From Desulfuribacillus stibiiarsenatis (GTDB lineage Bacteria > Bacillota > Bacilli > Desulfuribacillales > Desulfuribacillaceae), in the NCBI RefSeq assembly GCF_001742305.1, contig NZ_MJAT01000035.1, forward strand, positions 169,717 to 233,716: a DNA stretch of 64,000 nucleotides. The letters are read 5' to 3'. The notes under the pieces were generated by a model, which saw only the letters and a list, made by a program, of their open reading frames with translations, was not told where the DNA came from and ran no database searches. Positions 1 to 9,097 of the stretch are shown here, one piece after another (within the stretch, counting starts at the first letter, position 1; each line of letters begins with the position of its first letter). The position numbers and the translations under genes were made by a program.

Positions 1-123
1 TATTTCACACATCCAAATCTTGCGCATCGCTCAATGGCGATGGCGATTAACTTGCTATTATCTGCAATTGCGATTGTGATTGCATTTCTATATTTTCGAA
101 TGCAAAGACGGTGGGATACATGA
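1..123 (+). CDS. ABC transporter permease, C-terminal end only
   Basis: The window opens inside this gene; only 40 codons and the TGA stop are present. The visible tail holds one hydrophobic segment (NLLLSAIAIVIAFLYF) followed by a short basic end (RMQRRWDT), which is the usual finish of an inner-membrane permease. Its stop overlaps the start of the next permease in an ATGA arrangement, so the two are translationally coupled and probably form a heterodimeric channel. In E. coli YnjC the two permease halves are fused; here they appear to be separate. Assignment rests on context. Confidence 0.7.
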   Translation, partial: YFTHPNLAHRSMAMAINLLLSAIAIVIAFLYFRMQRRWDT

Positions 124-926
124 TGGGAACAGGAAAAGGAAATACTGTGTGGCGTCTGTTCATTCTATTGATCATAGCAGTTCCTTTTTACCCGCTCATT
201 ATATGGTCTGTTGCGAGTGGTTGGCAGTGGCCAAAACTTGTTCCAAACGAAGTGCAGTGGCGTGCTTGGCAGTATGTATTTTCAAGTGGTGATGTTTGGC
301 AATCGATAGGACTGACGATGTGGATTGCGGTGGTAGTACTTGTGATTAACCTACTACTAGCGATTCCCAGTGGACGCGCCTTAGCATTCTACGACTTCAA
401 AGGTAAGGGATTTGTCGAATTGATTCTCATCATGCCGATTATGATTCCACCCTATGCGATTATGATGGGACTACAATTATTATTTCTACGTGCCGGCATC
501 ACGGATCAAATGATTGGAGTAATTATTGCTCATATCTTTCCGACATTGCCGTACATGGTCCGTGCTTTAACAATCAGTTATAGCGCTGCTGGAAGAGAGT
601 GGGAAGAGGTAGCAAGTGTTCTTGGGGCTAGCAAAAGACAAACCTTTACGGCTGTTACGATTCCGTATCTCTTACCAGGTATCATTGCTGGTAGTTTTCT
701 TGTAGTGATTATTTCCATCAGTCAATATATTATTACGATGATTATCGGCGGTGGGCAAGTCGTAACACTACCATTATTACTTGTGCCATTTATTCTCGGA
801 GATAATCCTGTGATTGCAGCGGCATACAATAGCCTGTTTGCTTTTCTTGCTATTGGAATTATGATATTAATGGAAGTGTTCTTAAAGCTTTATTATCGAA
901 ATCGACAAGAATTTGCGGTGAAATAA
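120..926 (+). CDS. ABC transporter permease (YnjC/PotB-type)
   Basis: Inner-membrane channel subunit of a binding-protein-dependent importer, about 268 residues with six hydrophobic segments. The cytoplasmic EAA loop that contacts the ATPase is visible as EWEEVASVLGASKRQTF, near residues 160-176. I choose the ATG at 120, which overlaps the upstream TGA; a GTG at 111 and an ATG at 123 are possible. The stop overlaps the ATPase start (TAATG), so this is one operon. The family covers polyamine, iron, thiamine and YnjC-like systems. The downstream phosphatidyltransferase points to a YnjBCD-like system of uncertain substrate. Confidence 0.85.
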   Translation: MMGTGKGNTVWRLFILLIIAVPFYPLIIWSVASGWQWPKLVPNEVQWRAWQYVFSSGDVWQSIGLTMWIAVVVLVINLLLAIPSGRALAFYDFKGKGFVELILIMPIMIPPYAIMMGLQLLFLRAGITDQMIGVIIAHIFPTLPYMVRALTISYSAAGREWEEVASVLGASKRQTFTAVTIPYLLPGIIAGSFLVVIISISQYIITMIIGGGQVVTLPLLLVPFILGDNPVIAAAYNSLFAFLAIGIMILMEVFLKLYYRNRQEFAVK

Positions 927-2059
927 TGGATACCAATACACATATAAAAGAATGGCTAAGCGTTCAGGATGTAAAAAAAGCATATCATACCCAAAAGATG
1001 GGGCCTATCAATCTCCGAATAGAAAAAGGTGAGATGTTTGTATTACTAGGGCCTTCTGGCTGTGGGAAGACAACGTTGTTAAAAATGATTGCCGGACTAG
1101 AGCGGCAAGATACTGGAAATATTGTGGTTAACGGTGTGGAGATAAGCAATGTGCCAGCCCACCAACGGAAGATTGTGATGATGTTTCAACATCCACGATT
1201 ATTTCCACATCTTACGGTGGGGGAAAATATAACCTTTGGATTGAAAATGGCTGGGGTAGAGAAATCGATACAGGCGCAAAAACTTTTGCAGATGCTAGAG
1301 TTAGTTCAATTAACTGGTTTTGCCGGCCGTTATCCCAAGTCATTATCTGGTGGACAACAACAGCGTGTTGCGTTAGCAAGGGCACTTATTTTAGAGCCAG
1401 AAATTTTGCTACTAGATGAGCCTTTTAGTGCACTCGATGTTTCCTTGCGAGAGGAAATGCAACAGTTAGTATTAAAACTACAGAAGGAACTATCATTGAC
1501 GACGGTTCTGGTGACCCATGACCAAGAAGAGGCGATGGTCATAGCCAATCGAATTGGTATTATGTTTGATGGTGCGTTGGTGCAAGTGGGCACAGCCCAA
1601 GAAATATATCATCTGCCAGCGAATGCTCGAGTCGCAAGGTTTTTTACCACGCAGAATCTGATCTATGGATATGTTGAAAATCAGAGATTTTATGCCAGTC
1701 ATCACGAGCAAGTTTCTTTCCCTGTCCCTGCCTCGGTCTCATGTTCAGGGAAAACGGAATCAATAGCATGTATTAAAGACGAATCGATTATGATTGACGA
1801 ATTGGAAGAGCAGTACGAAGAGAGCTTTGAAGAGCAGCTTAAAGAGGAGTTTAGAAAGAAGAATGAGAAGGACATTTTACGGTTTGTGGCAAAAGTAACT
1901 TTACGTACATTCTATCGTAGCGCATATAAGGTGAAAATCGCATGGATGAATTTGACCTTCACTGCTTATTGTAATAAAGAATTACATGTAGGGCAGGCTA
2001 TTCAAGTCTCAATTCCAATTGATGAAATCATTATATTGAAAAAAGAGACTGCTAAGTAA
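926..2059 (+). CDS. ABC importer ATP-binding protein (YnjD/PotA-like)
   Basis: Energises the importer formed with the two upstream permeases. The nucleotide-binding domain shows Walker A GPSGCGKTT (about residues 43-51), signature LSGGQQQRVALARAL, Walker B ILLLDEPFSALD and the switch histidine in LVTHDQEEA. Residues after about 240 form a regulatory extension with a Glu/Lys-rich stretch (about 288-312) and a TOBE-like end, so at 377 residues it resembles PotA/CysA-type subunits. The ATG overlaps the upstream stop. The solute-binding protein gene is not visible and would lie before the window. Substrate unknown. Confidence 0.9.
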   Translation: MDTNTHIKEWLSVQDVKKAYHTQKMGPINLRIEKGEMFVLLGPSGCGKTTLLKMIAGLERQDTGNIVVNGVEISNVPAHQRKIVMMFQHPRLFPHLTVGENITFGLKMAGVEKSIQAQKLLQMLELVQLTGFAGRYPKSLSGGQQQRVALARALILEPEILLLDEPFSALDVSLREEMQQLVLKLQKELSLTTVLVTHDQEEAMVIANRIGIMFDGALVQVGTAQEIYHLPANARVARFFTTQNLIYGYVENQRFYASHHEQVSFPVPASVSCSGKTESIACIKDESIMIDELEEQYEESFEEQLKEEFRKKNEKDILRFVAKVTLRTFYRSAYKVKIAWMNLTFTAYCNKELHVGQAIQVSIPIDEIIILKKETAK

Positions 2060-2104
2060 GGTATAAAGTATTATATATAGTTTTTTTAATTAAGGAGAAA
2101 ACAC

Positions 2105-2689
2105 ATGCTAGATACACATGCGAGAAAATATATAGATCCCTGCTTGCTTTGGACTGCTAAACGCTTCATTAGCTGGAGACTTACTGCAAATCAAGTAACG
2201 GTTATTGCATTTATTGTAGGAGTAAGTACTTTTTTTTGGATTACGACTGGGCAACCATTGGTTGCCGTGTTGTTTCTTTGGTTTTCTGGATTTCTTGACT
2301 CTGTGGATGGCACAATGGCGCGTCTTACCAAGCAAACATCCGCATGGGGTACGGTCATGGATGTTACCTTTGACCGTTTAGTGGAGTTAGCGGTAATCAT
2401 CGCGCTTGCGTTACTCTACCCAGATACATTATTTGCGATGCTGTTGTTGACTGGCGCGATTGTCGTATCGATGACGGTTTTCCTGACGGTAGGGGCAGTT
2501 TCGGAAAAGCAAAGCATGAAGAGTTTCTATTACCAGGCGGGTGTAATGGAGAGGACAGAGGGATTTATCCTATTGTCGATTATGATGCTTTTTCCTTCAG
2601 TATTATACTACTCCACGCTAGTGTTTGCGGGGTTGGTGTTTTTTACAGCATGCCAAAGATTGTATGAAGCTAAGAAAATTCTTTCTTAA
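2105..2689 (+). CDS. CDP-alcohol phosphatidyltransferase family protein (YnjF-like)
   Basis: Integral membrane enzyme of about 194 residues that should transfer a phosphatidyl or phospho-alcohol group from a CDP-linked donor. The family signature D-x2-DG-x2-AR-x8-G-x3-D-x3-D is complete: DSVDGTMAR, a glycine, then DVTFD, near residues 64-92. Several hydrophobic helices surround it. A clean AAGGAG precedes the ATG. It follows the ABC genes by 45 bases and ends at a terminator, so it is probably the last gene of that operon. E. coli has the same pairing (ynjBCD with ynjF). The alcohol substrate is unknown. Confidence 0.88.
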   Translation: MLDTHARKYIDPCLLWTAKRFISWRLTANQVTVIAFIVGVSTFFWITTGQPLVAVLFLWFSGFLDSVDGTMARLTKQTSAWGTVMDVTFDRLVELAVIIALALLYPDTLFAMLLLTGAIVVSMTVFLTVGAVSEKQSMKSFYYQAGVMERTEGFILLSIMMLFPSVLYYSTLVFAGLVFFTACQRLYEAKKILS

Positions 2690-2761
2690 GCAAAAAAACA
2701 TAAACTCAAATTAGAACCCAAACTTAAAACTCAAATCAAAACTTAAAAATCAAATCAAAAG

Positions 2762-2807
2762 CCTGGAGCGGTAGATAGTATAGCTATTTACTGAATCCAG
2801 GTTTTTT
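2762..2807 (+). terminator. Rho-independent terminator after the YnjF-like gene
   Basis: Outer stem CCTGGA/TCCAGG (2762-2767 with 2796-2801) and inner stem GTAGATA/TATTTAC (2771-2777 with 2785-2791, one G-U pair), followed by six T. It separates the first ABC operon from the sulfate transporter. Confidence 0.8.
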
Positions 2808-2821
2808 GGTACAAAAAACGA

Positions 2822-2857
2822 TTGACAGTAAATGCAAGTCGGTGTTATTATAATAAC
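2822..2857 (+). promoter_or_regulatory. Sigma-A-type promoter and 14-bp palindrome before sbp
   Basis: TTGACA at 2822-2827 and TATTAT at 2846-2851 with an 18-base spacer. The -10 lies inside a perfect palindrome, GTTATTATAATAAC (2844-2857), which could be an operator, for example for sulfur control. No regulator can be named from this. Confidence 0.55.
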
Positions 2858-2910
2858 AATTCCGAGTAAACATATTGGAATTAAAAGAATAAATAATATA
2901 ACAGTAAATC

Positions 2911-2953
2911 AATAGATCAATAGATCATACGAACAGTAGATCAATAGATCATA
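2911..2953 (+). repeat. Tandem AATAGATCA repeats in the sbp leader
   Basis: The unit ATAGATCA or TAGATCAATAGATCATA recurs at 2911-2929 and 2936-2953, between the promoter and the sbp start. It may be a leader regulatory element or simple slippage; I see no strong hairpin. Confidence 0.5.
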
Positions 2954-2997
2954 AGACATAAATTCAAACTTAGGGAAGACAACAAAGGAGTTTTTAT

Positions 2998-4038
2998 ATG
3001 AAAAATAAAGCTTTGTTAAGTATCGTAATTGTAATTCTTCTTTTCATTGCTGGATGCACCTTGAACTCTCAATCTGCTTCGAGCGGCAAAGAAGGCTCGA
3101 ATACAATAGAAATTTTGAATGTTTCCTATGATCCAACACGTGAGTTTTATGAAGAATACAATGAAGTCTTCGCTAGGTACTGGTTTGACAAGACAGGGCA
3201 GCAAGTAAAGGTAAAACAGTCGCATGGTGGTTCTGGTAAGCAGGCACGTTCTGTAATGGATGGATTGCGCGCAGATGTTGTAACGTTAGCCTTAGGCTAT
3301 GATATTGATGAAATGACGAGGTTATCACTAGTTCCAACAAATTGGCAGAGCCAGTTAGAATACAATAGTGCGCCATACACGTCGACGATTGTCTTCCTTG
3401 TACGGTCTGGAAATCCGAAAGGTATTCAAGATTGGGATGATTTAATTAAGCCAGATGTTTCTGTCATTACACCAAACCCTAAGACTTCCGGTGGGGCTAG
3501 ATGGAATTTTCTCGCTGCATGGGTCTATGCAATGAAATCATATGACAACGATGAAATGAAGGCTGTTGATTTTGTTACAAAGCTATATAAAAATGTACCA
3601 GTGCTAGATTCTGGAGCAAGGGGTTCTACTACAACGTTTGTCGAACGAAATATAGGTGATGTGTTTATTACTTGGGAGAATGAAGCGTTTCTCGCAATCA
3701 ATGAGCTAGGTGCAGATAAGTTTGAAATCGTAGTACCTTCTTACAGTATTTTGGCGGAACCACCAGTAGCGGTGGTGGATAAATACGTTCAGCGAAGAGG
3801 AACACAAGAAGTCGCACAGGCGTACTTGGAGTATCTGTACTCGGAACCAGGACAGCAGATTATAGCACAGCATTACTTCCGACCAAGAATGCAATCAGTT
3901 ATTGAACAATATGAGTCGAAGTTTCCACCAATGAACCTTACGACCGTTCAAGAAGCTTTTGGTGGATGGAAAGCCGCCCAAGATAAGTTTTTTAGTGATC
4001 AGGGTATTTTTGACCGTATCTATCTCCCAGTGAGATAA
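2998..4038 (+). CDS. sbp: Sulfate/thiosulfate-binding lipoprotein
   Basis: Extracytoplasmic receptor that delivers sulfate or thiosulfate to the CysTW channel. Residues 1-19 are a lipoprotein signal ending in the lipobox IAGC. The mature part has the family's anion-site and hinge motifs: SHGGSGKQARSV (about 73-84), ADVVTLALGYD, NPKTSGGARWNF and GARGSTTTF. The length (346) is normal for Sbp/CysP. The ATG follows AAAGGAG. It is first in a four-gene set with cysT, cysW and cysA. Sulfate cannot be told from thiosulfate by eye, and selenate is often carried by the same system. Confidence 0.93.
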   Translation: MKNKALLSIVIVILLFIAGCTLNSQSASSGKEGSNTIEILNVSYDPTREFYEEYNEVFARYWFDKTGQQVKVKQSHGGSGKQARSVMDGLRADVVTLALGYDIDEMTRLSLVPTNWQSQLEYNSAPYTSTIVFLVRSGNPKGIQDWDDLIKPDVSVITPNPKTSGGARWNFLAAWVYAMKSYDNDEMKAVDFVTKLYKNVPVLDSGARGSTTTFVERNIGDVFITWENEAFLAINELGADKFEIVVPSYSILAEPPVAVVDKYVQRRGTQEVAQAYLEYLYSEPGQQIIAQHYFRPRMQSVIEQYESKFPPMNLTTVQEAFGGWKAAQDKFFSDQGIFDRIYLPVR

Positions 4039-4120
4039 CTGGGCCTGAATTCAGATGGAGTTTCAGATAGGGTATGAATTTAGATTTTAAATGCGATGTA
4101 ATGTAATAGGAGTGAGTGCC

Positions 4121-4954
4121 GTGGCAGCAAAGAAGAAGAAAAGCATACTACCAGGCTTTGGAATTGGTATGGGTTTTACATTGTTTTATTTAGGGCTGAT
4201 AGTGCTCATTCCATTAGCGAGTCTATTTCTGAAGACTGCAACTTTAAGTTGGAGTGAAATATGGGGGATTTTTACTGACCAACGGGTCATTGCATCGTAT
4301 CAATTGAGCTTTACTACGGCCTTTTTCGCGGCACTAGTCAATGCCATCTTTGGTTTCCTGGTTGCATGGGTCCTGATTCGATATAACTTTCCTGGAAAGA
4401 AGTTAATCGATGGCATAGTAGATTTGCCCTTTGCACTACCTACGGCGGTAGCTGGCATAGCGTTAACTGCAATTTATGCCCCAAATGGTTGGATGGGCAG
4501 TATCCTTACGAACTTTGGGATTCAGGTTGCCTTTACTCCAATTGGGATTTCCATCGCGCTGATATTTATTGGATTGCCATTTGTTGTACGTACAGTTCAA
4601 CCGGTTCTACAAGAGTTAGAGAAAGAAGTCGAAGAAGCATCTGTTATGCTAGGTGCGAATCGTTGGAGAACTTTTCGTTCTGTGATTCTTCCAGAAGTAT
4701 TTCCAGCAGTACTGACAGGCTTTGCCTTAGCTTTTGCAAGAGGAATTGGAGAGTATGGATCAGTCGTGTTTATCTCTGGAAACATGCCGATGAAGACAGA
4801 GATTGCACCGTTACTTATCATGACCAAGCTAGAACAATATGATTATGCTGGTGCGACTACAATTGCCGTCGGGATGCTAATTATATCATTTGTATTGTTA
4901 TTGTTTATCAACTACTTACAATGGCGTAGTAGCCGTCGTATGATTTCGGTATAA
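4121..4954 (+). CDS. cysT: Sulfate ABC transporter permease CysT
   Basis: One of two membrane subunits of the sulfate channel. I start at GTG 4121, eight bases after TAGGAG; this gives 277 residues opening [13 protein letters not shown], whereas the in-frame ATG at 4091 has no ribosome site. Six hydrophobic helices are visible. The EAA loop reads [15 protein letters not shown], and the segment [19 protein letters not shown] is characteristic of CysT. It lies 82 bases after sbp and 12 before cysW, consistent with a single transcript. Confidence 0.92.
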   Translation: MAAKKKKSILPGFGIGMGFTLFYLGLIVLIPLASLFLKTATLSWSEIWGIFTDQRVIASYQLSFTTAFFAALVNAIFGFLVAWVLIRYNFPGKKLIDGIVDLPFALPTAVAGIALTAIYAPNGWMGSILTNFGIQVAFTPIGISIALIFIGLPFVVRTVQPVLQELEKEVEEASVMLGANRWRTFRSVILPEVFPAVLTGFALAFARGIGEYGSVVFISGNMPMKTEIAPLLIMTKLEQYDYAGATTIAVGMLIISFVLLLFINYLQWRSSRRMISV

Positions 4955-4966
4955 GGGGGCGTATTT

Positions 4967-5827
4967 ATGGCTGGTTATGTTTCAGTCCAATCATCAACAG
5001 ATACGATTATACGTCCTGCACATATTACAGAGTCGAATCTAGTAAAATGGATTTTGATTTCCATTGCTATGGTGTTCTTAGCCCTAGTGCTTATCATGCC
5101 GCTTGTTGTTGTATTTGCAGAAGCTTTTAAAAAAGGTGCGGAAGTCTACGTTGCTTCTATTACAGATCCGGATGCCCTGTCAGCAATTCTTTTAACATTA
5201 AAAACAGCAGCAATTGCCGTTCCGTTGAATCTATTATTCGGCTTGGCAGCAGCTTGGTCAATCACGAAGTTTTCTTTTAAAGGGAAAAACCTACTACTTA
5301 CTCTAATAGATTTACCATTCGCTATTTCACCAGTCATTGCTGGTCTAATCTTTGTACTGATATTTGGTGCTCATGGCTATATAGGTCCTTGGTTAATGGA
5401 TTATGATATACTGATAATTTTTGCACTTCCTGGTATTGTCATTGCTACGGTGTTTGTAACATTTCCTTTTGTCGCGAGAGAATTGATTCCAGTTATGCAA
5501 GCCCAGGGAATCCATGAAGAAGAAGCAGCTGCTAGTATGGGAGCTAGTGGGTGGATGATTTTTTGGCGGATCACGCTACCGAATATTAAGTGGGCACTAT
5601 TATATGGAGTCATCCTATGTAATGCACGGGCAATGGGAGAGTTCGGAGCGGTATCAGTCGTATCTGGTCATATCCGCGGCCTGACCAACACTCTACCACT
5701 TCATATTGAAATCTTGTATAACGAGTACCAGTTTGCGGCATCATTTGCAGCGTCGTCCTTACTTGTAATGCTTGCCCTTGTTACGTTAGTAGCGAAAAGT
5801 CTGATAGATCACTACCATTTACGGTAA
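4967..5827 (+). CDS. cysW: Sulfate ABC transporter permease CysW
   Basis: Second membrane subunit of the sulfate importer, 286 residues. The EAA loop EEEAAASMGASGWMIFWRI lies near residues 184-202, and NARAMGEFGAVSVVSGHIRG is the typical CysW segment after it. AAGGGGGCG precedes the ATG. It sits directly between cysT and cysA, so the complex is CysT-CysW-CysA2 with Sbp outside. Confidence 0.93.
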   Translation: MAGYVSVQSSTDTIIRPAHITESNLVKWILISIAMVFLALVLIMPLVVVFAEAFKKGAEVYVASITDPDALSAILLTLKTAAIAVPLNLLFGLAAAWSITKFSFKGKNLLLTLIDLPFAISPVIAGLIFVLIFGAHGYIGPWLMDYDILIIFALPGIVIATVFVTFPFVARELIPVMQAQGIHEEEAAASMGASGWMIFWRITLPNIKWALLYGVILCNARAMGEFGAVSVVSGHIRGLTNTLPLHIEILYNEYQFAASFAASSLLVMLALVTLVAKSLIDHYHLR

Positions 5828-5842
5828 AAGGAGGATACAACG

Positions 5843-6901
5843 ATGCATGTGGTAGTTAAAAACTTACGAAAAAGCTTTGGCTCATTTGAAGCATCAAAAG
5901 ATGTCAGCTTTGGTATAGAGCAAGGAAAGCTTATTGGATTGCTTGGTCCAAGCGGTGGTGGAAAAACTACTATTTTACGTATGATTGCTGGACTTGAGCA
6001 ACCAGATTCAGGAGATGTATTGCTTCATGGTAGAGTCGTTAACGACCAACCACCACAGGAGCGCGGCATTGGTTTTGTTTTCCAAAATTATGCACTGTTT
6101 CGTCACATGACGGTATTCGATAATATAGCATTTGGTTTACAAGTACAGAAGAGACCTAAACAGGAGATTAAAAATCGAGTGATGGAATTGATAGAATTGA
6201 CTGGGCTAACGGGACTTGAGTCCAGATATCCTAACCAACTATCTGGTGGGCAAAGGCAGAGGGTAGCTTTTGCTAGGGCACTAGCGCCTGAACCACAACT
6301 ATTATTATTAGATGAACCGTTTGCTGCCATCGATGCCAAGGTACGTAAGGAGTTACGCACTTGGCTGAAGGATATGATTCGTAGGCTTGGAATTACAAGT
6401 ATCTTCGTCACTCACGATCAAGAAGAAGCAGTTGAAGTAGCAGATGAGATTATTATTATCAATCAAGGCCGTTTAGAGCAAATGGGTACACCAGTAGATA
6501 TATATAAGAAACCAAAGAGTCCATTTGTTGCAGGATTCATTGGAGAGTCCAATATAGTTGACGATTTCAGTATATTGAAAGGGTTCTCTACAACATTAGC
6601 GAATGCAAAAGCGATTATTCGACCAGAATATGTAGAAGTGGGAACACGTAATGAGATCGCCTACCCATCTGCTGCAGAAACGGGAGTTGTGAAAGATATT
6701 ATATTCCGTGGTAGCAGTTGGTTAATAGAAGTAGAAGTCGGTGCAATTTCACTTTATGCGTATCGGACATTAGAGCAGCCTTCCTTGCAAGAGGGTGAGT
6801 CAGTCTTAGTACTAGTTCATCGACTCTATCAATTTAATGAAAATCAATCGGAAATGATAGAAAACCAATTAAAAGCAGACCCAATGCCAGTGTATATTTA
6901 G
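5843..6901 (+). CDS. cysA: Sulfate ABC transporter ATPase CysA
   Basis: Motor of the sulfate importer. Walker A is GPSGGGKTT (about residues 35-43), signature LSGGQRQRVAFARAL, Walker B LLLLDEPFAAID, switch histidine in VTHDQEEAVEVAD. Residues from about 235 form a TOBE-type C-terminal domain. AAGGAGG precedes the ATG. The length (352) is usual. The stop codon lies inside the loop of a terminator hairpin, so transcription ends immediately after the gene. Confidence 0.94.
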   Translation: MHVVVKNLRKSFGSFEASKDVSFGIEQGKLIGLLGPSGGGKTTILRMIAGLEQPDSGDVLLHGRVVNDQPPQERGIGFVFQNYALFRHMTVFDNIAFGLQVQKRPKQEIKNRVMELIELTGLTGLESRYPNQLSGGQRQRVAFARALAPEPQLLLLDEPFAAIDAKVRKELRTWLKDMIRRLGITSIFVTHDQEEAVEVADEIIIINQGRLEQMGTPVDIYKKPKSPFVAGFIGESNIVDDFSILKGFSTTLANAKAIIRPEYVEVGTRNEIAYPSAAETGVVKDIIFRGSSWLIEVEVGAISLYAYRTLEQPSLQEGESVLVLVHRLYQFNENQSEMIENQLKADPMPVYI

Positions 6902-6914
6902 CACTGGTTTTTTT
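6887..6914 (+). terminator. Terminator overlapping the cysA stop
   Basis: CCAGTG (6887-6892) pairs with CACTGG (6902-6907), followed by a run of seven T. The cysA stop codon is in the loop. Confidence 0.75.
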
Positions 6915-7064
6915 GTACCCATAAATAAATTTTATATGGCCAACTGCTAGCAAATTGATTGCATTGCTATTGCAACATTATGGAAAGGGATTATAATGAG
7001 TCTAAAGACCTGATACTTTTGTACCAAAGGATAAAGTAAAGGGTTGTTTTGGGGAGGAACAATA

Positions 7065-7515
7065 ATGGCACAACATTGAGAATATTGTTTCTACTATGGC
7101 AAATATTTTTTTTATCTTGTCATATATAGCGTTATATCAATATCAAATACAAGGGAAGATTCAAATATTAACGCATCAAACTTTTCTCGGTAGTATATCA
7201 GTAATTACAATACTAGCATGCATGTCAGTTCCTATTGAAATAGATAAAGGGATGATTTTCGATTTTCGATATATACCATTTACCATTGGTGTATTATATG
7301 GTGGTTGGAGGACTGCTATAGTATTGTTCTTTACAATTCTCGCATATCGTTTTTATATAGGGGGAGTAGGAGTATATTTAACTTTAATTGGTACGTCACT
7401 TGGACTTACTATGTTGTTAGTGTTTTTAAATTCAAGAGATATCACAAAGAAAAAGAACATAGAATTTCATAGCCTTATTATATCGTTAAAGTACCCAGTA
7501 TTAATTAAAAATTGA
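7065..7515 (+). pseudogene. Frameshifted, truncated copy of a 5TM-LYT (KinB-like) kinase sensor domain
   Basis: A GGGGAGG site precedes ATG 7065, but that frame stops after four codons (M-A-Q-H-stop). Shifting by one base opens a frame reading NIENIVSTMANIFFILSY and running to 7515. That frame is a clear paralogue of the first 130 residues of the kinase at 7677: DFRYIPFTIGVLYGG against DLRYVPFVIGSLYGG, and ILAYRFYIGGVGVYL against IIAYRYLLGGEGFYL. The extra base seems to be a G in ATGG right at the start. The histidine-kinase half is absent. An internal ATG at 7096 could still make a 139-residue membrane protein, but a decayed duplicate is more likely. Confidence 0.72.
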
Positions 7516-7540
7516 AGAAATTTCATAATAGTTCCCTTGG

Positions 7541-7569
7541 TTGACAAATGCCCTATTGGCAAATATATG
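7541..7569 (+). promoter_or_regulatory. Predicted promoter of the KinB-like kinase
   Basis: TTGACA (7541-7546), a 17-base spacer and TATATG (7564-7569), about 108 bases before the ATG. The spacer carries a small inverted repeat TGCC/GGCA. Confidence 0.5.
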
Positions 7570-7676
7570 AAATCATAATACAATATTACTAGGTTGATGT
7601 AACGATATAAAAATATAGAGATATGGAAAAAAGTAAGATCATAGCTGCTAAAAGTACACCTTTAGGGAGATGAAAT

Positions 7677-8948
7677 ATGAACTTGCAGATGGAAAACTTT
7701 ATTGCCATTCTCATAAACGTTTTAAGTGTTTCTGTGTATCTTTTTATAATTCAGTCGCTTACTATAAAAGGGAAGCATAATAGTTGGTATGACTTTATTG
7801 TTGCGAGTATTTCTACCATGGTTATCTTATTATGTATGTCATTTTCGGTAGATATACTATATGGGTATCGATTAGATTTACGTTATGTCCCTTTTGTTAT
7901 TGGTTCTCTATATGGCGGTAGGCAAACCGCATTTATATTATTCATTCTTATTATCGCGTATCGATATTTATTAGGTGGGGAAGGATTTTATTTAGCTATT
8001 ATTACTAGTGTGTTAACGTTAGTGTTTGTTTTATTCTATCTAACTTATATTCATGAACAAGGTGAAAAGACAAAGTTAAAGGCGTTTAGAATTGCTAGAA
8101 TAGTGTTTTTTTGTTGCCTGTTGTTAGTTATTATCAGCTTTTCTTTTTCTCAAAATTATTTTGACGTATCCTTTATGACGTTCTTAATACTTTTTGTGGC
8201 AATAGAAATTTTAGCGATATCTACATCTATTTATTATTTAGAAAAGACGAAAATGGATATAGAGCTAGCGAACGAGCACATGAAATTGGAAAAGTTAAGT
8301 TCGGTCAGCGATATAGCCGCTAGTATATCGCATGAAATAAAAAACCCACTGACAGTAACGAGGGGTTTCTTGCAGTTACTACAAAACACGAAATTATCAG
8401 ACGAAAAACGTACCACATACATAGATTTATCACTGGCAGAGTTAGATCGAGCTGTAGCGATTATTAATGATTACTTAGCTTTTGCAAAACCATCAAAAGA
8501 TAATATAGAAATACTAGAGTTAAATGAACAGATAAAATATATTTTGTCTGTTGTTTCACCATTTGCAATGTTACATGATGTCCAGATAAAATTTAGTCAA
8601 ACCGGAAATATTCACATTAAAGGAGAAAAGCAGAAGCTACATCAAGCTCTATTAAATATTATAAAAAATGGAATAGAGTCTATAAAGAGCGGTGGACATG
8701 TAGCAATTAAATTAGAGGAAATAAATAATTTTGCAAAGGTGATGATTGAAGATACGGGATGCGGGATGAGCAAAGAACAAATCGAACGCTTAGGGATTCC
8801 TTATAATTCAACTAAAGAAAAAGGAACGGGGCTAGGGTTGATGGTTGTTTTTAATATTATAAAGGCTATGAAAGGAACTGTCGATGTAGATAGTAAGATT
8901 GGCAAAGGAACTAAATTCGTCATTATGCTGCCTAAAAATACGATATGA
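7677..8948 (+). CDS. Membrane sensor histidine kinase, KinB-like
   Basis: Two-component kinase of 423 residues. Residues 1-190 are about six hydrophobic segments of the 5TM-LYT sensor type. The dimerisation domain has the H-box SHEIKNPLTVTRG with phospho-acceptor His at residue 219. The ATPase domain shows the N-box NIIKNGIESI, G1 DTGCGMS and G2 GTGLGL. This layout is that of sporulation kinase KinB, which feeds a phosphorelay, and no response regulator is adjacent, as expected for an orphan sporulation kinase. The ATG follows AGGGAGATG. A broken paralogue lies just upstream. Confidence 0.85.
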   Translation: MNLQMENFIAILINVLSVSVYLFIIQSLTIKGKHNSWYDFIVASISTMVILLCMSFSVDILYGYRLDLRYVPFVIGSLYGGRQTAFILFILIIAYRYLLGGEGFYLAIITSVLTLVFVLFYLTYIHEQGEKTKLKAFRIARIVFFCCLLLVIISFSFSQNYFDVSFMTFLILFVAIEILAISTSIYYLEKTKMDIELANEHMKLEKLSSVSDIAASISHEIKNPLTVTRGFLQLLQNTKLSDEKRTTYIDLSLAELDRAVAIINDYLAFAKPSKDNIEILELNEQIKYILSVVSPFAMLHDVQIKFSQTGNIHIKGEKQKLHQALLNIIKNGIESIKSGGHVAIKLEEINNFAKVMIEDTGCGMSKEQIERLGIPYNSTKEKGTGLGLMVVFNIIKAMKGTVDVDSKIGKGTKFVIMLPKNTI

Positions 8949-8995
8949 TGGCTGTCTTTCAAAAGTTCACATAATTCATTCTAGATACAAGTATA

Positions 8996-9024
8996 CCTAT
9001 ACAACGTGATTGTATAGGCTTTTT
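8996..9024 (+). terminator. Terminator after the KinB-like kinase
   Basis: Nine-pair stem CCTATACAA/TTGTATAGG (8996-9004 with 9010-9018), five-base loop, then C and five T. Confidence 0.85.
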
Positions 9025-9097
9025 AATTTCTCAAAGAATGCTGAAAAGGTATTCTAGAAAATATATATAATTAATAAAAATGAAGGAGGCGATCACA

